Below are positions 22,209 to 34,409 of a stretch of DNA of 64,000 bases, piece by piece. Numbering within the stretch: the first letter of the stretch is position 1; the number at the start of each line of letters is the position of its first letter. The position numbers were made by a program, and so were the translations under genes. Under the pieces are notes generated by a model. The model did no database searches. It was given only the letters and a program-made list of their open reading frames with translations, and was not told the origin of the DNA. This stretch comes from Phytoseiulus persimilis (taxonomy: Eukaryota; Arthropoda; Arachnida; Mesostigmata; Phytoseiidae), in NCBI GenBank assembly GCA_037576195.1, contig CM075101.1, forward strand, positions 31,496,001-31,560,000. Direction: 5' to 3'.

Positions 22209-25200
22209 AATGGAACAGCCGGATCAAGGGTGAGGAGGGAAAGGAGCACGGGGATGAAGAAGGCACCACTCAACAATTCAGGCGTGCCCAAACTTCGAAA
22301 GATCTTTCAACGTCTTATTAGGTTGTTCGAGGACGAACGAGAGCCCGGACCGACACGGCGTTGGAAGTTGGAATTCTCTTCCAGAAACAGGCCGAGGTAC
22401 ACTGCTCCCTATTTCGAGACTACCGTCGTCGACGCTGTTCGTGTCTAGGATTTCTCTCGGTCGTTCCAACTGTCTGGCGCGCCCTTGATTCTGGCCACTG
22501 TGTATCGCCGGATCTGATTCCACCTCGCCAGATCCCTCTTGTGGTCTTCTCAAATCTCTCACCGAACTCCCACAAATCTAGAAGTCGAGTTTCGGCCGTA
22601 AGACGCAGCTCTCGGCTTGGCGTCAATTACAGGACCGTGGGACCGAGCGGATAATGTTCTAGTGAGGCTGACTACGGAAAGGCGCCCTCTCCGTCGTCTG
22701 TCAATGCGCCCGTTTACTCGTGGCTGGCCGGGTAGGTTAGTTGGTCGGTCGGTTGGGTGTCAGAAGTGACACTTTTATATTCGCCACTGCCCGGAGCCAG
22801 TCAACGGAAAGTGAGCGTCGACGTGCTTTATGAGGGGCCACAGCAACATCATCGCCACCAGCCGGAGCAAAATATCCAGAAGCTCAGGCTCCTCGTAGGT
22901 CAGCCAACCAGCGTACCTGACTGACTGACTGGCTCGCTTGATAGCCCGATGGGTCGCTGGTTGGTTCGGTGGTCTCTCCAGACATGACGTCGCTTGTCAA
23001 ATAAATTCCCTTTAGAAAATACAGCGAGCTGGAATGCGGGGTAGGATCGTTCACAAGCAGACACCGGGGATACAAGGAAACCGATACGACGTTGGATTCC
23101 TCGGGAGAAAAGGAACACGAGACCAGGGCGAAAACTCCAGCAGAAAAACAACGGCACCGGCAGCAAAAAACATCCCGACAAGACGAACGGTTTTGAAACG
23201 AACCTTTTACGTGATCGTCTGTGCTCATGTCATTGAGTCGCGCATGCGCGAAGTTGACCGGGAAGCCGTTCTCTCTGTTTTCCGTGCATGGGAACATGTC
23301 CTCTCGGGCTAACCTGACCGACCGACCGCACGCGGGCTTCCAACCGCCCGATTCGATGACCGCGACGACTGTTTCCTCTCCCCGAAGCCGGATTCACCCC
23401 GAGTGTATTCGATCTGCTAACACGAACTCGTTGACGGGACCGCTCGACTTCCAATCTGCTCAGAGCGGCTTGAAACGTTGTCACCATTCAATCACCGACG
23501 CGGGAGACGAAAGAAATTAATCAACTAACGGTATGAACAAACCCACGCTCACTCGGCTCTGATACAAGATTCGTCTTCAGCGCTCTCTTGGCAAACAGAC
23601 ACCGGCGCGATATCGTTCCATCGGTTAGCGTTATAAATTCAATTTCCCTCGGCGCTTTCGGTCACCCCATGACACCATGGAAACAGGAACTTTCTGATCC
23701 AAGGTTGTGCGTGTCAGAGGGCAGTGGTGGTATCAGCGGAGTGGTCGAAGTAGGCTCGCTCTGCCAGCAGCTTGCCGGCTGGCAACGATTCGCAGCGTGG
23801 CTCGGTGCCTGGACCTTCGAGGCTGGTCGATCCGTTTGTTGTTTTACCTAAATAGACACTTAGCGCCGCTGCTCAGCCGCGGTCCTTCTTCTCGGAGCGG
23901 TCGAGTGTCCTCAGATGAAGTTCAGATGTCATGACAATCCGCCATCGACACTCGCTACCGACTCAGCTCGACTGTCGTTCGCACGGATTGACCGAGTAGC
24001 GGCTTACCGCCTGAAGTGGTGACTCCCATCGGCAGCGAGCAGTCGCAACCGGGTCACAATCAAACGGCTGCTCAAATCCGAACCACCTATCGAGTTACTC
24101 CTCATTTTGGAGAAGATTCCGGTTTTTGCGAGATTCGTTGCTCGGGGTCTGGCTCCCGGGCCCGGTTGATCAGTCATACAAGACGCGGACGACAACAATC
24201 CAACGCGGCGATCGTTGACAGCCGCGGCCATGCGACTCTTTGAACAGGAGGAGAGGAATGATGTTTCACGCTCGGTGAGACGATTTCCACGAGTCGCGGG
24301 TAGGCCACTTAGCCGGCTCTATTCACGCGTCTTTGTCAACAAAAAGACACTTGATGCGGAGCGGGCAGACGTCAGATTTTGATTGCCGAGATTTAGATCT
24401 TAAGTCGAGCTCCTTCATTTTTTTCCATTTTTCTCGCTCCGGTAGGAAACTGAGGCGGCCCTCTTGAACGCTTCGAGTCACTCCGCCTGCGCTCCCGCCA
24501 GGAGCTCTTCTTTCATCCCTGAATAATGACATCAATCTTCACGGAACCCTCCGAAATGACGATGGCGGCTCAGCCACGTGAAGTTGCCAATTTCCAGCTC
24601 GGGGGAACTTCTGCGAGGAGCCGAGGTTTGACGGAACGCTCAAAGTCGACGACTCAGGCGCTGTTTGCTTTTGCGAAACACAATGTTCAGCTCCTCGTCT
24701 CGGACGATCACGGCGAAGATTGGCGTTCGATTGCTTGAAGAGGTGATCGAAACTGAGACGGGGTGAGGTGGTTCGGTCATCCTTCACGCTCCGAATCGAA
24801 TCACAATTAGCCACTCATGCCGTCGTCGTCAACCGTAACCTAACGAGCGAGCCTTACGACGGCCAGCGACGACAGAAACAGCGACAACCCTGACGGTGAC
24901 GACGACAACGAGGGCATATTTGTCCTGTTGACGGAATGTCAACATCCCGATAATCCAGGCTTGGGGCCACGATAGGCCCTTTTCCACCTCATTCTCAGCG
25001 TCGGGTCTCGTCCGACTTTCGATGGAGCGCGGTCTTGCGTTGATCCGTTGTAGCCGGCCCGCCGACCGCCCGGCCGTCCGGCTCTGATGAAGGGTTAGCC
25101 GTCGGTGAAGTGTAATTGACTTTTATTGCCATTACCTCAGCGGTCTCCCATCCGTCGACCCAACCAACCAACCAACCGCCAGTCGATCCATCCCTTCGTT

Positions 25201-27243
25201 CATCTATCCGCCGGCGAACCATCGACAACGCAAACGCCCAGCCGGGCGCGCGGAATTCAGGGGACGAGGTCACTTCGACATCCGTAAATGTGCCCGACTT
25301 GGAGCAACTGTCAATTAACAACTCCAAACGGAACACGGAGACTGAATGGCGTCCGAAGACACCGGAGCTGCGTCGCACAGACTCGTTGAGCGGAGAGAGA
25401 AGCCATGAGTTTCGAATCGCTCCCTCAAGCTTCGCGCGATCAGGAGCTCGACTCAGGAGCAAATCCGTCCACGCGGGATCACACCGAGCGAAGCATCTTG
25501 GCCTGGCTTTAGGACAACGCCGAAGCGACGCCATCGCGGAACAGCCGAGCAGCAGGACCGGATGGATTCGAAGCTCCAGAAGCCTCTCCGGAAAAAGGTT
25601 CGTTTGGAGTCCGCATCATTATTCGAAGTTTACTGCATACGGCCACTACCCCATGTCGACTGATGGGATGTCGTTAAGACACGTCTAGGTTCAAAGGTGA
25701 GTTCCGAGTGGAAATGCCCCTCGTAGCGGTAGGCGTTTCGGACGTTCAAGAAAAACCGTGCTGTTGTCGCCGAGTGTCTAATAGCTTTCATTAGTGACTC
25801 GAACAGAAGTTTTGTGGTTAACACCGGAATGAGGCTCCGACGACGGCTGGACGAAGCTTCGTCGGAACAACGGCGAACCTCTCACGACGAAGTTCGGCAG
25901 AAGCGCCGAAGAGACGCAGATGAAGACATTGCCGACAGAAGCTCATCGTCAAGTCGACACTGCAGCCACAGCTGCAGCGACGCTGACCAAAATGTCAAGT
26001 GACATTTTCTCCCGTTCTCGAAATCTTCCTGAACGAAATTACTTTGGTCGTGGACATCGGCCGGTCGACCGACCAGCGGGTCCGTTGGACGGGCGTCGGG
26101 GACCAAGAAAGAACAAAGTCGGAGAAATCCAGTCATTGAGCTTGAGTTCCGCGCGACTCGGTGAATGTGGGACGCTTCATCGAATCGATGAGTCCGTTGC
26201 GATGAATCTCATCGAAGCCGCGGACAGACAACCGAGTCATTACCGGGAGTTTCGGTCCGTCCGAGAGAAATGAGACTTTTCCTCGCCAACCGCGTGGGGA
26301 AACTTGGGCAGAACAACGATTCGAGAAGTCGCTCGATCCCTTGGGTGCGTCGTGCTGCGCGTCAAACGCTCGAAGCTTCGAAATTTCAACTCTCCGTGGT
26401 GAAGTGTTGATGCTGTCAGGGTGGCTGGTTGACCGGGTGTATCGCTCAGTTGGGATCGATCGGGAGAGTTTGCTGGGGCTTCACTCAACTCAGCTGCCCC
26501 TATTCCGGATCGATGGCTTTCTTGTTTGATTTTTCTTCTCGCCACTTCTTCTCCTGGTCGATCGGTTCGACCGACCGACCGGCCGGCCGAGCGAAGAGCA
26601 ACTCATCTGCCTCCGCTACCGCAGATGCTTTGGTTTCTGGCTTTCCGTCTTCTCTCTTGTCGCATCACCTGCGCGAGGCCCCTGCGTACACAACAACCGC
26701 GACGAGAGCTGAGCAGACCCGCCACAATCACCACCAAGAAAAGCAGTCGAATCAGTAAAAGTACCCTGTAACAGTAGCTCTTGAAGCAGTGCGAACGACG
26801 CGAAGAACCGCCAGAAATATTCCCGAGTTATGGGACGCGCGGGGAAAGACGCTCAAGAGACGAGAAAGAGGATCGGGAAATTTAGCCCATCCGACTCACG
26901 AGCGTCGCAGACCCGAGCGGAGGTCAGGGACCGGGAACTGCCGGTCCAGCCACGGTCCCGTCCTCCGAAGAAGTACACCGGAGGGAGTGAAACCCTGAAA
27001 TTTTCGAGCTCACCCCGTGAACACGAGACGGAGAAGCCGCTGTGGACCGATTGTGGCAACGACCACGGTCGGGAACGCCTCTCCAACGGAACCGTCGCAC
27101 TGCCTCACGGTACCCGTCCTGTGGGGCACGCATTCAACACTCGAACTCAGTCTCTGTGCCATTCGCTCGATCATCTCCGGAAGGCTGAGTCTGCATCATA
27201 ATATTGTTTCCTGTCGTTATCCAAATAGCGGCCCAACAGAACA
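22209..27243. other. Stretch without supportable gene
   Basis: It contains a GACT run at 22918-22933, a CAAC run at 25159-25177 and a GACC/GGCC run near 26563-26590. A perfect donor context (AAAG|GTGAGT) lies at 25696/25697. All three frames upstream of it meet stop codons within about 20 codons, so any exon there would be largely untranslated. Confidence 0.45.
25159..25177. repeat. (CAAC)n microsatellite
   Basis: Nineteen bases of CAAC-unit repeat. Confidence 0.8.
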
Positions 27244-27438
27244 ATGACAACGATTTTTCGTTCCGGTGTCGCCCGTAACGGCGTTGGCTCGCCCGAGAAA
27301 TTAATTTGGGCGACACGCTACGATTCGAATCGTCTAGTTGCAGCGGAAACAAAGACGTCCATTCGATCGGAATGTCTATCGTATCCGCTCTTGATTGCTT
27401 CACCCTGTAGCTGCGAACTCTCCGCCGTGAGTTTCTAG
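27244..27438 (+). CDS. Possible first coding exon
   Basis: The ATG sits in a good context (A at -3). The frame runs 61 codons, beginning MTTIFRSGVARNGVG, up to a consensus donor GTGAGT at 27427, and reaches a stop only three codons later. A frame that stays open exactly to a donor and closes just inside the presumed intron is what a real exon looks like. Single examples also arise by chance. The peptide has ordinary composition with several Cys near its end. No domain is recognised. If real, the exon is 27244-27426 and ends between codons. Confidence 0.15.
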   Translation: MTTIFRSGVARNGVGSPEKLIWATRYDSNRLVAAETKTSIRSECLSYPLLIASPCSCELSAVSF

Positions 27439-27743
27439 CGATGGCTCCGAGTTGCCCTCTAGAGTTTTCGAGAAGAGTTCCTCTCAACTTGGAATTCGTG
27501 ACCAGTTGCTCGAGGTCGTTCCTCTGCACGAGTGAGGACTTCCCAGTTTATGACGTTGAAACTAGGTGGGGTCCTGAATGAGAGCGATATCTGGTATTAC
27601 TGTGCGATTCGAAGAGAGCATCGGAGCTGCGTCAGCTTGGAAGAGCGGCAACGAAGTGGCTGAATCAGATTCCGAAGTGAACTTTTGTCATTCGAAGACA
27701 GAGAGTAAAGCTGGAAAGATTCGCGAGTTCACGCTGTGGAGTC
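27439..27743. other. Short gap without feature
   Basis: I see nothing supportable in these 300 bases. Confidence 0.4.
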
Positions 27744-27995
27744 ATGGCTAACTCAATCGTTCCGATGGACCCGCCGAATCAGGCACGGATCATCGTGGTT
27801 CTCCATCACGAAAAGAGAAGGGAAAACTTTTCACAAACGGGGATATTCCTTTCTGGGAGAGCTCCGGGTCCGGTGGAAAAGGCTTCTCGAATTCGAAAGG
27901 CTCGAGCGCGCTGTTGGATTCCGAATTTGTTCGCAGCACGGCCGGCTGGCGGAATAGCTGACTGGTCTCGTCGTTCCTCAGCGCTTCCTCTATAA
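27744..27995 (+). CDS. Small hypothetical protein, 83 codons
   Basis: The start has G at -3 and G at +4, a strong animal context. The product begins MANSIVPMDPPNQARIIVV, continues as a basic stretch rich in Arg, Lys and Ala, and ends without a recognisable domain. A second plus-strand frame (27736-27957) overlaps it, and the minus strand is also open (27790-28128). The evidence is therefore little more than a good start context. It could be chance. Confidence 0.12.
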   Translation: MANSIVPMDPPNQARIIVVLHHEKRRENFSQTGIFLSGRAPGPVEKASRIRKARARCWIPNLFAARPAGGIADWSRRSSALPL

Positions 27996-29617
27996 TGATG
28001 CAAGTGGGGAGAGGAAGGAGGCGGACGGCGACGGGTAACATTTCGAATGTTATTGCAAACTCGAACAAAAACCGGATCTCTCTCGAGCTCGTAGTTTTCC
28101 CTCGGTCTCTCTTGGTGTCAGGGAGCAATTTCCATTTGAATGGATGAGAAGATCATCGAATCGTTTTTTTCTTCCTCAGCCCCCGATCGTCTGGCCGCGT
28201 TGTCCTTTCCAGCGGGGGGTTTGAGTCGTTGATGCTTTACTCGGTTGCAGGCAAGTGGTCGGAGTCGGAGGCAGGGCTCGGTGTCGGAGCTGAATGCGGG
28301 AGCGCCGCGACTGAATTTCCTTGTTCCGTATCACCATTAAAACTTATTCATTTGATCATTTAGTTGCTAATGCCTCTCCCGAATGCGAAGGTGAACCGAG
28401 AGGGGTTCGCGCGGTCCTCTGAACAAAGGACAACTCGCGGGGTTGGAGCACAGCACCCCAGCCGCCGACGGCGGCTCGCTCGAAGGGGCTGCGTCGCGAG
28501 ACTTCATTTGATGATCAGCAGAATGATTTGCTTCTCCGGTTGATGAATATTACACTAATGTACACCCCCGTCCGAGCTCCCCGTCGCTGCTGCCGCCGTT
28601 CAGCCACCGTCCTGTCTCTTCGGCTGATCACAAAAACATCCTCAATGTACATACGAGTGTACATATAAAACAAGAACTGTACCCGTTCAGTGCTGGAGCG
28701 ACGGCCGATACAGAGAATATCTGATCATGCATTTCGCTCGGCCACCGCAATGACTCATAACATTGATCCTGTTGCGCACACGAGTTGATGTTGGCTGATG
28801 AACTCAGAAATCGCTCCCGAGCTCCGCTCTGAAGTCTCGAGGATTGATTGCAAGCAAATTGCGGGCTCCAAAGAAGCTCGGCAATCGCACGGTTCCGCCT
28901 GAGATGCCATTGTTTGAGAGTTTCCGCCGCAGGTAAAAGGACCTCTTCGTCTTCGTGTCCTCGAACAAATCGTTCGTGAAGCCGTCGTTGTGCGGTTCGT
29001 GAAGAAGCTCGTTGTGAGGAGAACTCGCGGAACGACTTTATTTCTGGAGCATCTCATCCATCTCCGTGAACCTGTCGCTACGAAATCGTCTCTGAAACCC
29101 TATATTTCATCAATCTCGTCCCGGAATCCCATCAACTCGAACAACTCCTTTGAACACAAGACGACGTCGTTCGTTCCCCGTCGCCAGGTCACCTTGAGAC
29201 GGCGCTCTCATTAGTGGAGATTTTCGCAGAAACATCAAAGAGGAAAACGAAAACTCCGAAGAGTCGAAGCAGGCGCGAGGAGAAGAGATTCCCAGAGGCT
29301 CGAGGAGAGTCGGCAGGAGCGACGGCGAGCAGTGCGGTGGAAGAATGGATCTCGCTCAAAGCAGATAACAAATTGACTATCCTGAAGAGAGAGGACAACT
29401 GGTGCTTGCCTGCCGGAGCTCGAGCCGCGATCCTCTCAAACGAGCTGCTCCTCGGAGAGCGCGGCTGCTGCCGCTTAGGTGTTATTTTGGAGTTTTTCTA
29501 TCCTGCGATGGCTTCTTAGTTTACTTCGCTTCCCCCGCTCATTTTCGCTCGCTCGGAGCCGGAGCTGCTCCGAGGGCCGAGTTGCTCAAGCCGAGCGGGT
29601 GAAACGAGGATCTCGAA
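27996..29617. other. Stretch without supportable gene, with small symmetric elements
   Basis: AT-rich around 28321-28370. A perfect 7-bp inverted repeat with a 3-base loop spans 28460-28476. TGTACAT occurs twice at 28645-28663. A TATAAAA string at 28664-28670 lies 25 bases before a TCAGT initiator-like motif (28687-28691). That spacing is shorter than usual and no reading frame follows, so I do not call a promoter. Confidence 0.45.
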
Positions 29618-29712
29618 ATGGAACTCAAACTTCAGCGAATCCACGAGCTTTCGGAGGATTGTTACGTGGAAACTTTCTCCGAGGATCTCTCCCGAAACAA
29701 CCTGTCCTCCCC
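29618..29712 (+). CDS. Possible short first coding exon
   Basis: The ATG has G at -3 and G at +4. The 31-codon frame begins MELKLQRIHELSEDC, is acidic and helix-prone, and ends at a GTGAGT donor (29713) with two bases carried over. An in-frame stop lies six codons upstream, which fixes the start if this is coding. A tRNA-like element follows 60 bases downstream and would lie in the first intron. The exon is short and the donor hexamer is at chance frequency in this window, so confidence is low. Confidence 0.13.
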
Positions 29713-29772
29713 GTGAGTGGAGACGTTCAGTTGAGCAGAAACTATTGATCTCTTGATTTCCGGAGAGTTTCT

Positions 29773-29843
29773 ACGTCGGCCGCGGCTCGAACCCGGGTCA
29801 GCCGCTCGGAAGGCAGCTATGCTCACCGCTGTGCCCCCGACGC
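29773..29843 (-). tRNA. tRNA-like sequence, probable pseudo-tRNA or SINE head
   Basis: Read on the minus strand, these 71 bases fold almost as a tRNA. The acceptor arms 29837-29843 and 29773-29779 pair in six of seven positions plus one G-T. The A-box region reads GGGCACAGCGG. A 5-bp anticodon stem closes a 7-base loop CTTCCGA, giving anticodon UCC (glycine-like) at 29808-29810. The T arm holds the B box GGTTCGAGCC with one stem mismatch. Two extra bases lie between the D and anticodon arms, and no T-run terminator follows. These defects favour a tRNA-derived repeat or pseudogene over a working tRNA-Gly. Confidence 0.4.
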
Positions 29844-32800
29844 GTCGAGTTCCGAGGCGCTCCACCCGTTCCCGCTCGCAAGTTGGGAGCGTTGGCGAAC
29901 AACAGCTGCTGCGAGATCGGAAAGTGTGACTGGAATGTGTCGGAGCGACATCGGCGGCTGGGAATCCAACTTTTCCAGCCTGGATTTGAAAACGAGTTCC
30001 TCGCTCAGGATACCGAGTCCGAGGAGGAATACGGAACCGGGTTCTGCGAGGCCATGCGGGCGCAATCAAGAAACGGTGTGTCTCTCGAGGTCACCTCCGC
30101 TGTTCTCCTTTCCTCTTTCTGTGCCGGCTTCCAGCGCCCGTTCCGCTCCCGGAGGAATCATTCTGACTGCGACTCGTTTCAAACAGAATACCGACGAAAG
30201 ACTAACAGGATATATCAGACCTCCAAAGAGTGATGCTCTAGCTGGAGCTTTCGCGACTCGCTGTCGGGGCGGAGTCGGGGCATTCGAGTTGGGCGCGAGT
30301 GCGAACTTCTGAACTCGGTTATTGCGCTCGAACTGAAATCGTTGAGCCCGCTACAGTCGATGTTACCGTCAATGAACACTGCCCTCAGTCGATCATTCTC
30401 GGAAGCTTTCCAGCTCGGCTGTCATACAATCGGATTTCCGATGAACGCGCGTTTGTGCGAAAGACGAAATCCAATTCCTGGCTGGAATAAGAGGCAGGGC
30501 CTGGTGGATTTTTTTAATAAGTCATTCGCATCAGGCGAGATCGATCGCCTTTGCCCATGCGAGCGCCGCCGGTGGAGCTCCGGATCAGACTGCACGTCGG
30601 ACGTTCGTGCAATGGCCACGACTGCGAGTGGGAGCGAGAAAAATCAGAGTCCTAATCATGCGAGACAGGCGGCGGCATCACCGGGCAGGATGGAAGTTCC
30701 AATCTCGATGGGAATGGTTGCTGGAATTCGTACTCGCGGGTGTTCAGTGTTCACTCGGAACACCACCTCTGGCGAGCGCCCATGGTCCGCCATGTGCCCG
30801 AGCTTTGGTCCGAGAGCTAGCCGTGTCTGACCTCGGGAGACCCGCGTTGTTGTCGGAGATTCCAGGCGGAAGCTTCTCCTTGGCCGGAGGATCTTCGAGA
30901 GTCTTCAGCTGGAACTTTGCGGCTCGTGTCTGGATACGTTTGGCTCGGTTTCGGACGCGCTGTGACTCCACATCACCACAGTTGGGCTCGAGCCCGCTCG
31001 TTCCGGTCAGTACGTCCGCCTGGATTGTGGAACCGTGCGTCAGTGCGTTTCGTGTCCGCCAGGACACTCGGCGGCTCCTCTCGTCCAGGCCTTCGCGGCC
31101 TAATCCACTAATTATGACAAATGGCCTGCATGCGGAGCTCTGAATGAGCATACACTTTGTAAAGGTGGACTTTTCTTCCACTAGCACTCTATTCAACTCT
31201 TTCCTCTCGGTCCGCGGAGTCTTATGTGCAATGGGGTTGTAATTTTCAAAGTTTCAGTCGTTTTCAGAGCTGTTCGTTTTGATTACTCGCCCCTCGGCCA
31301 TTTGAACATACATAAATGCACGGAGCGACTTTCGCACACTCAGTCAGATATAGTAAAACTTTAGTGAGGATCGACTGCGCTCCAGCGCTCTAGCGCTCCC
31401 GTTAATGTGAACAAGAGGGGGTGCGGGTTGCAACCTCGAACGAGCTAGCCACACTCAAATGCAATTTGAGCCTTCCTAAGTCGACGGTAGTGTAACGCCT
31501 GGGACTCGAAAACTTCTCAGGGTGGTCATATGGGGTGGCGATAATAATAATCAACGCAGCGCCGAATCACCCGAACACGTGGAACTCCAACTCCGGCTTG
31601 TAATGCGTTGTCAAAAATCGAGATCTCGAGCCCCAACGGTCTCGGGAGCCCCGGGTTTAGTTCCAACCCAGCAACTGAACACTCGAAGCGTTGTTCCTGC
31701 TAGTTCATCTCAGCTAGCCGAGACGCCGGCCTGATGCGACATGGAGCGTTTAGCAAAGTGGTTTCGCACGGCGGAAGCCAAGCCGTACGTTCACATGCTC
31801 AGACGGTAACAACGGAAACTCGTGTGATATGGTTATGGAAGTGTGAGGCAGACGCAGAGCATAGCAACGCGCGCTGATTGGCAATCAGGATGCGCGCCTT
31901 CGGCGACCCTATTGGCTGGCTGTTGTGCGGAGGACGGCGACAGGGTCAGCGCGGGGTTCGATGTGGGTTCCGCCGGCGACAGAAGTTCCACAGGCGACGA
32001 CAGGTTCTTCCACAGCCAGTATCTCCGGAGGCAAGCCATCTCCGGCGGCAGCAGCAGCATCATCATCTATACGTCTCTCAGAGGAGGAGCACGAAGCTCA
32101 GCGAGAGCTCCTCCGACGGAAAGAGGATCTTAGTTAAACTGCGGAAGTCCATCGCGCCGAGATTGGAGCGGAAATAGGAGAAATCCGAGGAGAAAAGAGA
32201 AGCCAGGAGTATTATTGCTCTTGCCGCAGCTGCCTTTTCTGCTGACGGTTTCGTGGAAGACCGGGGAGGCTGCTTGAGCGAAAGATAATGGCGAGGATAG
32301 ATCTGATTGGGAAGTACGCGTCGACTAGCACTCTGATACCGAGATGACGGAGCGCGATTTCGAGCGGATTTGTTCGAGAATCGACTTGATATATACAGGT
32401 CTGGACGGAGTGGATTCCCTTTTTCGACAGAGATTTGATCTGCGAGGATCGAGTGTCTAGGCGTCGTTCCCCTCCTCTGTGAGTGACGAGGGTCCGTTCG
32501 AATCGTTGAGATTCTGTGTTTAAATCTATTTTCTGAATTTTTGGAGGACATCGAGGAGTTCCAGGGCGCGCCCGGAGCCGAGAGGTCGCTCGGCCGTTCC
32601 GCCGGGGGTCTGGCGAGGACAGACGTTGTAAAAGCTTTATAAAAGAAGAACAAAGCCCCCGGCAGTTATTTCTGATTAGCAGTAATACTATTAAATGTTA
32701 TAGTTGAGATAGGAGCACAGAGAAAAACACAGCTTTTGTTGCTCTGCTGCAACGCATGCTCGCTGTCGCCCTCCGACGGCGCCTGGCAGACGTCGCGCTC

Positions 32801-34388
32801 ATATTTCTGAACGCCGATATCGAGGCATCGAATTAACCCTTCGATACGAAGGCGGGAGATGCCCCGTCGGAGAGGGATGAGTCCAGCACGTGAATGACGA
32901 TGCCAAACCCTTTGCGACGCTGCACGGGAACGGAATGACCGACGGAACCTGTCCGTCCCTGGGCGAAGCAGAACTTCGCTCCTTTGTCCAGCGCAGGGTG
33001 GTTCGCGTTCGCTTCCAGAGCCATAAAACTCAACTCTCGACGTGGGGGCTGAAAAAATACTTTGGAACAGTGAGGGCAAGGAGTCGCCGAGCTGGCCGAA
33101 ATCGTGCGGTTCCTGCCATTGGAGCGAGCATCTGACCGGACACCGAACAACCGAGCGGTGAGTCGAGCGAGCCTCCAGCACTAAGCTGGCCGAAACGGGA
33201 AACAATGCCTCCATTAACCGCGCAGAGGCCGGAACTGGAGAATTAAAAACGGAAGTCGCTGGATGGACTTCTGTCCGAGGTGGCAGGGGCGATGGCGGAG
33301 CGGATACGGTGCTGCTGGCGCTACTTCTGCGGACGTTGCCTTGTGGCCATGCCGGGTCCAACTCTGCGGGCGAGTGGGGCGGCTGGTCAGTCGCTCGCTC
33401 GGTCGGGAAAAAACGAGGAGGTGGGCTATTAACCGCCCTCACGACTCTCCAAGCCCGTTAACAGCGCACCGAGCAGAGGCAAGCCCGCCTTACCACGCTT
33501 GGACGAGACACATCTCCCTCAATGGAGCTACCATCTCGTGGTCTGCGAGAGATCCTGGAAGCGAGCCAAGAGAGCTCTGGTCGCGTCAAGGAATAGACTT
33601 TTCATTAACCTACAAGACTGCGCTCCAGACTTCGAACACAGCTCCACCACAATCAACAAAGCGCATTGGGAGTGGATCCGCTGACTCGCCATGGGAGTTT
33701 CAGATTTCAACCGTCTGCCACTGTGTTGCGGCTTTCGCATCGAACACCGCGGTCCGAAACGAAGCTCAGAGGAAGAACTTTTGAGCAAATCCGTCGAAGA
33801 TCTGTCGATCGAGCGTACGAGGCGACAGTGCGTGTTGCGAATAGACTTATCTCACCTTCTTGATCATGGTTCTCGCGCGGGACACCTCAGCTTATTCGGT
33901 TTCATATCTGCCTTCTGCATCGCGACCTAATCCGCGTCTGAAGAATTCGATTGATCCAAGATCTGAAACTCTCTCGGATGACCTGAGAACGGCTTTTTTC
34001 GCGCTCCTACCTCAGAACGTCCGAATCCGGGTCGGAAACGCCGAGGACGCGCGAAAACATTCCAGCCATCTCGTACATCTCATGGATACAGGTGCTGAGT
34101 AGGCCAAATGTTTCCCGGGCCAGCTCGTTCGATCATCCCGTCGAATCGTGGGCCGCGTTCATGAACGATTCGTTGACATTGACCGTGAGTCCACTCCGGG
34201 GAGTTCCAACTCTTTCGACGGAGTTGACGGGCGCTGAATAAGCGTAGTTTCGGCGGGATACGTCGAGATGAACGTCGTTCGTGCCCGTGCCGCATTGTAT
34301 TTTATCGATTCGTATGACGAGCATCACGGACACTAGAACTGCTAGATTCCCAGCTTCCTGGTCGAGCGAGGGGACGATGCTGCTTTGA
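29844..34388. other. Stretch without supportable gene
   Basis: Several frames of 150-258 codons are open here on both strands (for example 30744-31196 minus, 32078-32653 minus, 32666-33442 minus). They lack ATG starts or overlap equally open frames on the other strand, and none shows a domain. I do not call genes. Confidence 0.45.
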
Positions 34389-34409
34389 GGGGGGGGGGGG
34401 GGGGGGGGG
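34389..34409. repeat. Poly(G) tract, 21 bases
   Basis: Twenty-one consecutive G, the longest homopolymer in the window. Length is likely polymorphic or uncertain in the assembly. It can form G-quadruplex or triplex DNA. Confidence 0.92.

Noticed and set aside
28664..28691. TATAAAA followed by a TCAGT initiator-like motif
   Set aside because: Spacing of 25 bases is short, no downstream promoter element at the expected place, and no reading frame follows.
33046..33157. Plus-strand peptide with Cys and His pairs (CGSCHWSEHLTGH) before a GTGAGT, suggestive of a C2H2 finger
   Set aside because: The Cys-to-His spacing does not fit C2H2 (C-x2-C-x12-H-x3-5-H) and the neighbouring residues lack the conserved Phe and Leu.
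32666..33442. 258-codon minus-strand open frame
   Set aside because: It lacks an ATG at its start, has no domain, and its composition matches neighbouring non-coding frames.
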